The position numbers and the translations under genes were made by a program. From positions 1-54,851 of IMG/VR virus record IMGVR_UViG_3300027733_001467: 54,851 nucleotides of DNA, one strand, 5' to 3'. This DNA comes from a virus. A model generated the notes under the pieces. It was not told where the DNA came from and did no database searches. It worked only from the letters and a program-made list of their open reading frames with translations. Of this stretch, positions 36,501 to 42,688 are shown piece after piece (positions within the stretch are counted from its first letter, which is position 1; every line of letters begins with the position of its first letter).

Positions 36501-38096
36501 ACTGTAAATTTCACAGGTTCATATTCGCCAGCAAATCCATCAATAACAACAAATGCAGGTGATGGTTCACCCGTATTTGTAACTAGTTATTCAACAAAAA
36601 CATCGACTGGTGGTTCTTCATCAAATGGTACATTTACACCAGCTGACGCAGGTGATTATCAACTAACTATTGTTACTCCTAGTTTTGCAGTAGAAACCGG
36701 ACCTGATACAATATCACATACTTCAACTGAACCAGACTTTGAAGCACCTTACGATGGATACATACATACCGGATATTCTAATGCACAACAAGCATCTGCT
36801 GTTTTATATATAGAAGCCGTAAAAGTTAGTGATAATAGTGTAGTTGGTAGTCACCTTATTGGAAGTTCTACTTCCGTTGGGGCAAAAAATGTAGCTGGCT
36901 ATTGGATTGGGTATCTTGGATATCTTTCTGTTACAGGCGATACATTAATTATAAATGAATTTGGAAACGAAGTTTATGCTAGAGATATTATTAGTGGACA
37001 AAATATAACTGCATGGAATTGGAGTGATTCGTTTAGCACATATAAAGTAGAAAATGTAAAAAGTAGAACTATTGATAAAGTATTCAAAGTTTCTGCTGGA
37101 GGTAATGAAGTAAAAGTATCAGATTCGCATGGATTTTGGTTAGATGGTAACGAACAAATCAAAGCTAAAGATTTAATACCGGGTGTTAGTAAAATAAATA
37201 TAAGAGATGGTAATACTATTAAATTAGTAATTGTAGATGATGTGGAAATAATTGAGGGTGATGAAATGGTATATACATTCTCTGTACCTGGTGTAAATAA
37301 CTATATTTCAAATGGTATAATATCTCACAATAGTCCAATGGGCATGACAAACTGGGTAGAAGTACCTGAAAGTATCAACGCAGGTGGTTATGGCGCAATA
37401 AGTGGTTATACTCAGACAATAAATATGTATATAGATTCTACAACACCAGTACAATTTAGATATAGATTTTATTATTACGCATATTCAGGAGTTCAAACTG
37501 ATATAGGAGCATCCCCACTTTCTTATACCACTACCTATTATCCTTGGACATTTAATACATGGACCACATCACCATCATTTGCTAGTTCTATTATAGTAAA
37601 AGCACCAACAAACTTTGTTGAAATTAATGCAGGTGGAATGCAAGTAGTATCAGATGAAAATAGATACGTTAAAATGGCAAGACAAGAAGTTGGAGTTGGA
37701 GTTTCCGATTTACTTAAAGTTTTGGGCGGAAATATTAAAACAGATACTATATTACCAAATGTGGCAGATACAAGTACTATTGGTACAAATGCGAATCAAT
37801 ATGGACATGTGTATGCTAATAATTTTACTAATAATGCATCTTCAGTAAGTGCAAACGGTTATACAAAATTAACAAATGGAATTATACTACAATGGGGATA
37901 TGCAACCTACACTACAACAGCAACACCTGTGACATTTCCATTAACGTTCCCCACTGCTTGTACGTCTGTACATGTAACAACAAACAGACTTACTAATGGA
38001 GCAGGTGGATATAATCATGCTGGTGATGTAACAACAAGTGGATTTAAAGCAGTATTCGATGCAGTAGGTGGATGGTGGTCGGCAATTGGATATTAA
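30543..38096 (+). CDS. Giant tail fibre protein with in-frame mini-intein-like domain, 2517 aa
   Basis: The largest product here. Long beta-rich regions (about 1-1080) are followed by Ig-like segments (about 1090-1480: ITLTANSFGVTGSAYYQFFKDG). Three carbohydrate-binding-module-like stretches lie around 1517-1570, 1715-1760 (GVWAFGITYYNNDVVSYDG) and 1780-1840. A Hint/mini-intein-like domain spans S2129-N2263. The last about 90 residues (GYTKLTNGIILQWGYATYTT) match the gp53-like tail-fibre tip domain. It is likely the long fibre that binds the host surface. The following gene looks like its assembly partner. If the Hint domain splices, the mature chain would lack 135 residues. Confidence 0.85.
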   Translation: MARIKKYSPTIDPHLKYYETFLVDTAPNSRYFKITEFKDTFTGGKNGFLIEGSPELLESTEIKIEILDVEGNPIYFEPGNGIPEYYEGNSKVIAVYVYEDTPIGTADITILGELKKYYDGVQLKDIPDEWKGIYNVKWQRDFKVNKLLSNEEKVRFYKRPTITITEIVKPLFTTILQPTVLNGFVKGTPIAPSNETYLKDWTLPTYYKLTAENDGTNPAVFFTGSMVGTKLNFSHQVYDDIKNFNLPYTDPIFAAVNSYSPTVVEVLNSTEILVTQPFTIDNKFGNPFVQPLPITFPKNPLPYDYNGDGTNDSIGFTQQALGVPFTASFIDTKNIINIASALTGSFAKIDIRELRTFTGDVARVRIFRKSQSDVGNYQFTQEVLLESNELLVDYTVETKNQENYGIFTEPIITDYWDASAGLTTTFNQDYLYDSVELDAGSVPKYFSTKDTFTLNEGKEYALSFNIRKNGIDDTSYLRAFISGSRQVTTNGVTKTIQIQQDFVKIYTDPIILQKTTSTNNIKVEQIDNAKLYFEVRGTNWYIANVSLVAAQETAFSPDEITFIQSVPRTLTAETFDYRFEFYDINNNYIPVKVETQKLFTGGNLQAIKKGIFFNPKILTFTFDSASHPVPPTTQSFNVEKFLITGSITYTSQSYDYNGNLLSGLDYLTAEGMPGLLDLFDPLSASDIDNPSMTVNHFTGSNADKTVQLIKITGTTEGYSDTVTYVRILDGFGGVNHIIRPYRGTQIRNSSTQSLEVQAIRIDGINDIELSAASRPDKKWNLIQLHVLSGSQPYQKFINLEKANSSGFVQGLSVGELGSKELNFNAVFNRDSINKRITVYMIDSASAAYDWAYNTSGSVLASQILEDLQDGLDSGIVKFNADTFNIDFRNSLLFAPPSASATASFYIRGSNTQTVTASFQVFPSMSINDWYEPEYWIYYTTQSVDTTISVSAIDEKKNVVNAGAIGSYIGANNKQSKNLTLTFTYTEPYTNATANIDKTFTIVQSGKPGDETIIFEVTPANVTLNANSKGTVLDYKPSITDIRLKQGSRYLLFTASAGNPGKGNDGTFHIAQNQITSININSGSVYFNNSYTSSLSASAASNFVQLSGSITYPLIIHPYYTSSIYTASVVQQFTKAVDGAPPIQVIINPANVNLGADQIGIVKDYNQANTIIKLKEGTDYLVYTNTQQPGTFRTSSVTQTNISVSTLTADPSDTTNLIVSGYSAMNSNSASIQYNFDVYPYSLLPGHRTGSIAVSGSQYFTRTKDGQTARSVTLTANSLVITFDGDSSNPDPGTITLTAKSFGVTGSAYYQFFKDGISLGAPLTGTTKNLNSSYLPIANAKSVYKVELRDGSATLPVAATAEITIAGVKAGGDGYTVTLTNENTSIVYKVSGATTTTGTGTSILASKGTTALQHVSTFNNQTYDNDGTYIGSLGQYKVTIDSKSGWLALAGSLVSGSTVPTVSNVAVLGDISGYTSPNLYPTANIVFKVDVEDGRAVYYKTESIAVQYEGNTGPGIVMRGVYKATTNYIGSVETTNYRRDAVIYPDPTTVVDGVTTYYAAVSGSGPASSVHAPNAGGNNDWWQYLGTQEFFIAAKIAIFDESYVKNTINVGTYADTSKFANVIIAGGRTDPYIAIGQHGTYGTGSGGYSPTDPAIIGYGQEGIYLGIYEYPAVNGTTGRFSISNADGSKALKWDGSQLIIRGSIKQTDAGANEPTLKGVWAFGITYYNNDVVSYDGKSWICTSATSHFSTNNTNSTTGYPGFGPWSTYIDKGDTGAGVVYRGPFTIGTAYSSSAVRKDVVQGIDGAYYLSKLTYIPANTDSRPGVGQTAPAGSTAGTYWQTFGATFSSVATDILLAQEATITRGLVMGSDAGGIGVIRSVDAYSFTSGSGFFMDKTGIARFGNPAGNQIKFDGTDFQITGSINATDGQIGDWVIDETTRALRDSDSQLIFDPNVPEIQFYTGSGEGRSKKVSISPLKLLSDSGGGSNTVNFTGSYSPANPSITTNAGDGSPVFVTSYSTKTSTGGSSSNGTFTPADAGDYQLTIVTPSFAVETGPDTISHTSTEPDFEAPYDGYIHTGYSNAQQASAVLYIEAVKVSDNSVVGSHLIGSSTSVGAKNVAGYWIGYLGYLSVTGDTLIINEFGNEVYARDIISGQNITAWNWSDSFSTYKVENVKSRTIDKVFKVSAGGNEVKVSDSHGFWLDGNEQIKAKDLIPGVSKINIRDGNTIKLVIVDDVEIIEGDEMVYTFSVPGVNNYISNGIISHNSPMGMTNWVEVPESINAGGYGAISGYTQTINMYIDSTTPVQFRYRFYYYAYSGVQTDIGASPLSYTTTYYPWTFNTWTTSPSFASSIIVKAPTNFVEINAGGMQVVSDENRYVKMARQEVGVGVSDLLKVLGGNIKTDTILPNVADTSTIGTNANQYGHVYANNFTNNASSVSANGYTKLTNGIILQWGYATYTTTATPVTFPLTFPTACTSVHVTTNRLTNGAGGYNHAGDVTTSGFKAVFDAVGGWWSAIGY
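36927..37331 (+). other. Mini-intein-like (Hint) domain within the tail fibre
   Basis: Translated residues S2129-N2263 (135 aa) show Hint blocks. Block A is S-V-T-G-D-T-L-I with Ser in place of the usual first Cys. Block B has SDSH with H2196, then QIKAKDLIPG. Block F is VYTFSVPGVNNYISNG. Block G is IISHN followed by Ser2264. The C-terminal H-N-S arrangement is the splicing junction of inteins. No homing endonuclease lies inside, so it is a minimal form. Whether it splices or only cleaves is unknown. Confidence 0.8.
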
Positions 38097-38109
38097 AAAA
38101 TAAAAATAT

Positions 38110-38481
38110 ATGATTTATTACGCAACATTTAATGAAACGGGAGACTATATTGGATTTTATACCAAAGAAATACATGGTGATAATATTCCAACCCCAAATG
38201 TAGAATTGACAGAAGAGCAATGGCAAGAAGCTATCACTGGTAGATATAAATTAATAGATGGGGTACATACTCATAATCCATTTACGCAGGAACAATTAGA
38301 TACTAGAGAACTATCAATAGCTAGGAGTAAACGAAACAATTTACTTAAGGAATCAGATTGGACCCAATTACCAAATAATCCACTAACAGCTGAAAAGCAA
38401 GAGGAATGGAATGTATATAGACAAAAATTAAGAGATATACCAGAAACAATACCATATGTATTTCCAAATCCACCACTTTAA
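38110..38481 (+). CDS. Tail-fibre assembly-like protein
   Basis: Residues about 75-115 (RSKRNNLLKESDWTQLPNN, then EEWNVYRQKLRDIPE) match the C-terminal motif of phage tail-fibre assembly chaperone-like proteins (R-x-x-R-N-x-L-L-x-x-S-D-W-T-Q-L ... Y-R-x-x-L-R-D-I). The N-terminal 60 residues (MIYYATFNETGDYIGFY ... HGDNIPTPNVELTEEQW) resemble the small N-terminal domain that commonly precedes it. At 123 residues it lies 13 bases after the giant fibre gene, the usual fibre-then-chaperone order. It probably helps the fibre fold or trimerise. Confidence 0.8.
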   Translation: MIYYATFNETGDYIGFYTKEIHGDNIPTPNVELTEEQWQEAITGRYKLIDGVHTHNPFTQEQLDTRELSIARSKRNNLLKESDWTQLPNNPLTAEKQEEWNVYRQKLRDIPETIPYVFPNPPL

Positions 38482-38485
38482 TAAA

Positions 38486-38518
38486 TTTGTAATAAAAAGT
38501 AAAAACTATATATTTATA
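38486..38518 (+). promoter_or_regulatory. Hybrid promoter candidate (TTTG-N19-TATATTTATA)
   Basis: TTTG at 38486-38489 is followed after 19 bases by TATATTTATA (38509-38518), combining the host-like -33 element with the late-type TATTTATA. It lies 16 bases before the ATG at 38535. Confidence 0.45.
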
Positions 38519-38534
38519 TATATAAAATAATATT

Positions 38535-38819
38535 ATGGCAATAAAAACTGAAAAATTAGAGCAAGAAGTTCTAGAAAATATAACTTCTTTACAAAACAAA
38601 GCAGCAGAACAAGTGCATGTTTTGGGTGAATTTCACATTAGACTTAGAGAATTAGAGGCTGAAAAGAAAAGAATGCAAGAATTTGTATCTACAATTGAAG
38701 CTGAATATGACAAGTTAGCTACCACTTTAAATGAAACTCTTAAGGGATTGGAAACAAAATATCCTAAAGGAGAAATTGATTTAAAAGAGGGAACTGTTAT
38801 ATTTGATGATGGTCAATAA
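38535..38819 (+). CDS. Coiled-coil protein, paralogue of the gene at 42257
   Basis: The 94-residue product is mostly one coiled coil (about 5-72: LEQEVLENITSLQNKAAEQ... RELEAEKKRMQEFVSTIEAEYDKL) with a short end TKYPKGEIDLKEGTVIFDDG. The product of the gene at 42257 has the same plan and a similar end (DKYPQARINVADGTVQYQPG). The two genes flank the glycosyltransferase cassette. The function is unknown. Similar small coiled-coil proteins in T4-like phages are often virion or assembly proteins, but I cannot assign one. Confidence 0.65.
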   Translation: MAIKTEKLEQEVLENITSLQNKAAEQVHVLGEFHIRLRELEAEKKRMQEFVSTIEAEYDKLATTLNETLKGLETKYPKGEIDLKEGTVIFDDGQ

Positions 38820-38825
38820 AATAAA

Positions 38826-38857
38826 TTTGGCAATTTAAAAAAAGTTTCGTATATTTG
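38826..38857 (+). promoter_or_regulatory. Host-like promoter (TTTG-N20-TATATTTG) before the glycan cassette
   Basis: TTTG at 38826-38829 and TATATTTG at 38850-38857 are separated by 20 bases and are nearly identical, spacer included, to the promoter at 26162. The start codon follows only eight bases later, so the transcript would be almost leaderless. Confidence 0.8.
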
Positions 38858-38865
38858 TTACAACT

Positions 38866-41058
38866 ATGAGTAAAAAGAAATTACTGTATATTTGTCCGCA
38901 TCTTTCTACCGGCGGACAACCTCAATACACTTACAAGCAGATAAAGCAATTTATCAATGATTATCAAATAGAAGTTGTTGAAATAAACAATAGTGGTGGA
39001 AATGCGTTTGTAGTACAAAAGAATAGAATCAAAGCATTAGTTCCTGTTCATACATTAGGGGATAACAGAGCAGAAATAATTGATATCATTAATACTTTCA
39101 AACCTGATATTATACATTTTCAGGAGATTCCACAACATGATTTATCAACTGATATTTTAGATAGAATATTTTCGGATAAAAGAAAATATTTTATTGTAGC
39201 ATCTACACATGGGTCTTTAACAAATCCTGAAGAAATAATTTACCATCCCGATAGATATATTTTAGTATCCGAATGGAGTAGACAAAAGTTTATTGATACT
39301 GGTGTTGAAACTGATATATGGGAATATCCAATCGAAGAATATGTGTTTGATAAAGCAACTGCACAAAAAGAATTAGGATTTGAATCTGATTGGAAGCATG
39401 TACTTAATGTTGGATTATTTGCACCAGGTAAAAATCAAGGTGAAGTATTTGCAATAGCAAGGCAATTAGAAAAATACAAAATTAAATTTCACTTTGTAGG
39501 AAATCAAGCTGGAAACTTTGAACATTATTGGGGAGATATAATGAAATACAAACCTGATAATTGTATTGTTTGGGGAGAACGGAATGATGTTGATACTTTT
39601 TACGCAGCATCGGATATGTTCTACTTTAGTTCTATAATTGAATTAAATCCGTTATCAGTTAAAGAAGCATTATCATACGGACTACCATCTATATTTAGAA
39701 AGTTACCAACTTATTTAGATACATACGATAATAATCCATTGGTTACATACATTGGTGATGATTTAAAAGTTACTAAAAAAATTATATTAGAAACTTTACA
39801 ACCTGAATTCAATGAGATACCGGGTTGGTTTGTTTATGATACTATGTATGATGATATGGTTAAGAATGCTAAAGGTGGTGAAACTTTTGTTGAGTTGGGT
39901 TCTTGGTTTGGTAAGTCTACAAATTATATGGCAACTAAAATTAAAGAATCTGGTAAGAATATAAAATTCACAACAATAGATACATTTAAAGGAACTGCAG
40001 ATGAAGGGTTGCATAATACAATAGTAAATGGTTCTTTTGATGGAGATATATTTTATGAATTTATAGATAATACAATCATATCAGATAACTACGGAACATT
40101 TGATATCATAAAAGATACATCACATAATGCTACCAACCAATTTCAAAATAACAGCATTGATTATATAATGTTAGATGGTGGGCATAGTTATGAGGATGTA
40201 AACGAAGATATAAAACTTTGGTATAATAAAGTAAAACCGGGTGGATATATTTCTGGAGATGATTATGGTGGTAGTTTCTTTCCTGGTGTTACTAAAGCAG
40301 TTGATGAATATTTTTATAATCAATGTGAAATTGGATTTAGAACTTGGAAAATGAAAAAACCAAGAATACAAATAAAGCATTTATTAACAAGACCTGATGA
40401 TGCTAGAGAAAGAGTAAGTATTCAATCATTAAAGCAATTATCAAAATACGGAATGGATTATGTACAAATGATAAATACTCCATACGAAGGATTAGCACCT
40501 GTTGAAAATTGTAGAAGACCTGAAAATGTTAGTAAAGATAATAAGCCGGGTGAATTATATCCGGGAGCAGGTATTGGATATATTACGGGTAGACACTATG
40601 GTTGTTATCTAGCACATAGAGGAGCTTTGGAATCTATTGATGATACAAATTATGATTATACTTTAATATTTGAAGCAGATGCTTTTATTAATGTAGGTAT
40701 TGAGGAGTTTGTTGAAATAGTACATAGAGCTTGTTTCATTTCACAAAGAGATAATGTTTATTATATAGGATTCGCAAATAATCCTTCTTGGAATAGATGG
40801 GGAGTTGATGAACTATTTGCAAAAACTGATTTTAATCAAGACCTTGCACATTGTTATTTAATTCCAAATCGACACAAGCAATTCTATATGGATAGACTGG
40901 AAGATATTGGATGGGATGTTGGTGATTTATGGTACAACCATGTATTCTATGACCATAGACATTTGAGATATACAACTAATAAAAATTATAGTAAGCAAGC
41001 TGAGGGCTATTCTTTATTAGATGAAAAAATAAAAAGTTGGAAAGAAAATTGGAACTAA
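38866..41058 (+). CDS. GT4-like / SAM methyltransferase / GT25-like fusion, 730 aa
   Basis: Three domains are seen. Residues 1-about 310 are a GT-B glycosyltransferase of the GT4 type (LLYICPHLSTGGQPQYTY; LNVGLFAPGKNQGE; FSSIIELNPLSVKEALSYG). Residues about 325-500 are a class I SAM methyltransferase, with FVELGSWFGKSTNYMA as the SAM loop and IDYIMLDGGHSYEDV then KPGGYISGDDY as the end. Residues about 525-730 resemble GT25-type enzymes with an acidic E603-A-D605 site and a long tail. The stop overlaps the next start (TAATG). The gene follows a host-like promoter. It probably builds and methylates a glycan on phage structures or on the host surface; the target is unknown. Confidence 0.8.
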   Translation: MSKKKLLYICPHLSTGGQPQYTYKQIKQFINDYQIEVVEINNSGGNAFVVQKNRIKALVPVHTLGDNRAEIIDIINTFKPDIIHFQEIPQHDLSTDILDRIFSDKRKYFIVASTHGSLTNPEEIIYHPDRYILVSEWSRQKFIDTGVETDIWEYPIEEYVFDKATAQKELGFESDWKHVLNVGLFAPGKNQGEVFAIARQLEKYKIKFHFVGNQAGNFEHYWGDIMKYKPDNCIVWGERNDVDTFYAASDMFYFSSIIELNPLSVKEALSYGLPSIFRKLPTYLDTYDNNPLVTYIGDDLKVTKKIILETLQPEFNEIPGWFVYDTMYDDMVKNAKGGETFVELGSWFGKSTNYMATKIKESGKNIKFTTIDTFKGTADEGLHNTIVNGSFDGDIFYEFIDNTIISDNYGTFDIIKDTSHNATNQFQNNSIDYIMLDGGHSYEDVNEDIKLWYNKVKPGGYISGDDYGGSFFPGVTKAVDEYFYNQCEIGFRTWKMKKPRIQIKHLLTRPDDARERVSIQSLKQLSKYGMDYVQMINTPYEGLAPVENCRRPENVSKDNKPGELYPGAGIGYITGRHYGCYLAHRGALESIDDTNYDYTLIFEADAFINVGIEEFVEIVHRACFISQRDNVYYIGFANNPSWNRWGVDELFAKTDFNQDLAHCYLIPNRHKQFYMDRLEDIGWDVGDLWYNHVFYDHRHLRYTTNKNYSKQAEGYSLLDEKIKSWKENWN

Positions 41059-42206
41059 TGATATACGATAATTTAAAAAAGAATTTAAATAACATAATAC
41101 AAATAAAAAACAAAGTAATTGTACACTTTGTTAGAGGACCTTTTGTTGAAGTAAAAGGAAATACAAATGCTGAGTATCGTATTGAATTTATAGATAGAAG
41201 TACTGGAAAAGTTATTCACACTGGAAACATAAAAAATAATATGTGGAGTAAGTGTAATATAGAATATTTTGTAAATTGGCAAATAAAGATATTCGAAAAT
41301 GGAAAATTGTATGAGGAACATAACTACGATGCAACTGGTAAAAGAGTTTATATAGCTATGGATTCAAGAGCATTAGGTGATACATTGGCATGGTTTCCAT
41401 ACTTTGAAGAATTCCGAAAACAATGGGGATGCAAATTAATAGCATCAACCTTTATGAATGACATGTTTAAAGATGAATACCCAGATATAGAATTTGTAAA
41501 TCCTGGCTCTGGTGTTGAAAATATATACGCAATGTATGGAGTTGGATTATATTATAAAGAAAATGATGAATATAATGAATATAAAAATCCAAATAATTTT
41601 AGAGAGCAAACAATGCAAAAAATGGCATCTGATATTTTAGGATTGGAATATAAAGAAGTTAGACCAAAAATAAAAAAGAGAGATGTTAAAATAGATAAAC
41701 AATTAAAGCAAGTTTGTATTGGTGTATTTGGAACGGCTCAATCTAAATTTTGGAATAACCCAACAGGATGGCAGGATGTTGTAGACTGGTTGAATACTAG
41801 AGGTTATACAGTTAAATTAGTATCTAAAGAGGGAGATGACTATATGGGTAATAAACTACCAACCGGAATAATTAAACACCCAGAAGGACCATTAGAATTA
41901 GTTATGGATGAAATGAAAAAATCAAAAGCATTCATTGGAATTGGTAGTGGGTTGAGTTGGTTAAGCTGGGCCCTAAATGTTCCTACTGTATTGATTAGTG
42001 GATTCTCATATGATTGGGCTGAAATGCAGGATTGTGTAAGAATTGCGGCACCTAAAGGTAAATGTGAGGGTTGCTTTAATAGGATTAGATTAGATGCTGG
42101 GGATTGGAATTGGTGCCCTGACCATAAAGGTACTCATAAACAATTTGAATGTACAAGAACAATAACTTCAGATAGTGTGATAAAAGAATTGGAAAAATTC
42201 TTATAA
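41058..42206 (+). CDS. TibC/Aah-like O-heptosyltransferase
   Basis: The start at 41058 (TAATG overlap) is preferred over an in-frame upstream ATG at 41037. The 382 residues match the autotransporter heptosyltransferase (BAHT) family: SRALGDTLAWFPYFEEF (about 102-118) is the GT9-like start, GIGSGLSWLSWALNVPT the donor site, and a C-terminal cluster of four cysteines (C336, C339, C353, C365) sits in the GKCEGC...DWNWCPDHKGT...FECTRTI pattern that forms the iron-binding finger in TibC. Those enzymes add ADP-heptose-derived sugars to autotransporter serines. Here the acceptor may be a phage fibre or a host surface protein. It is co-transcribed with the preceding fusion. Confidence 0.8.
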   Translation: MIYDNLKKNLNNIIQIKNKVIVHFVRGPFVEVKGNTNAEYRIEFIDRSTGKVIHTGNIKNNMWSKCNIEYFVNWQIKIFENGKLYEEHNYDATGKRVYIAMDSRALGDTLAWFPYFEEFRKQWGCKLIASTFMNDMFKDEYPDIEFVNPGSGVENIYAMYGVGLYYKENDEYNEYKNPNNFREQTMQKMASDILGLEYKEVRPKIKKRDVKIDKQLKQVCIGVFGTAQSKFWNNPTGWQDVVDWLNTRGYTVKLVSKEGDDYMGNKLPTGIIKHPEGPLELVMDEMKKSKAFIGIGSGLSWLSWALNVPTVLISGFSYDWAEMQDCVRIAAPKGKCEGCFNRIRLDAGDWNWCPDHKGTHKQFECTRTITSDSVIKELEKFL

Positions 42207-42226
42207 AAATTTAAAAACAATATAGT

Positions 42227-42234
42227 TATATATA
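42227..42234 (+). promoter_or_regulatory. TATATATA motif, weak promoter candidate
   Basis: TATATATA lies 22 bases before the ATG at 42257, in the place where other units have TATTTATA; it is a variant and may be chance in AT-rich DNA. Confidence 0.25.
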
Positions 42235-42256
42235 TAAACAATAAAAAACATAAATT

Positions 42257-42652
42257 ATGGCAGAATTAGATAACATTCCACAAACACAAACAGTGGAATT
42301 AGCACAAGTTAAATTAGATGACAGTACTTTTGAAAAAATTAAAGAGCTGAACAGTAGAGTTCAAAGTTTACTTTTAGAAGTAGGCTCTATATACATCAGA
42401 AGAAAAGAAATGGAAGAGGAAATTCTTAGAATGGCAGATGTATTAGAAGCTCATGAAAGTGAAATTAAATCATCTAATCTACAATTAAACGATATGGCAT
42501 CTGAAATTGATGACAAATATCCTCAAGCAAGAATCAATGTAGCTGATGGTACTGTACAATATCAACCAGGTGCACCTACTAGAAAGCAACAACAAGCTGA
42601 ACAGGCACAACAACAAAGTGGAGCATCTGACTTCAAAGTTGTAAAAGAATAA
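42257..42652 (+). CDS. Coiled-coil protein, paralogue of the gene at 38535
   Basis: The 131 residues hold a central coiled coil (about 23-85, FEKIKELNSRVQSLLLEVGS... RRKEMEEEILRMADVLEAHE), the conserved end DKYPQARINVADGTVQYQPG and a Gln/Ala-rich tail (KQQQAEQAQQQSGA). It is longer than its paralogue by this tail and an N-terminal extension. Since the glycosyltransferase cassette lies between the two copies, the duplication could have framed an insertion. Structural or assembly role inferred only from context. Confidence 0.65.
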   Translation: MAELDNIPQTQTVELAQVKLDDSTFEKIKELNSRVQSLLLEVGSIYIRRKEMEEEILRMADVLEAHESEIKSSNLQLNDMASEIDDKYPQARINVADGTVQYQPGAPTRKQQQAEQAQQQSGASDFKVVKE

Positions 42653-42659
42653 TCTCATA

Positions 42660-42667
42660 TATTTATA
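42660..42667 (+). promoter_or_regulatory. TATTTATA motif, candidate late promoter
   Basis: TATTTATA, inside CATATATTTATATG, lies 21 bases before the ATG at 42689. Confidence 0.4.
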
Positions 42668-42688
42668 TGATATAAGATATATCGTATA

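Noticed and set aside
41037-41057. Upstream start for the heptosyltransferase-like protein
   Set aside because: It would overlap the preceding gene by 22 bases; the TAATG overlap at 41058 matches other junctions in this genome.
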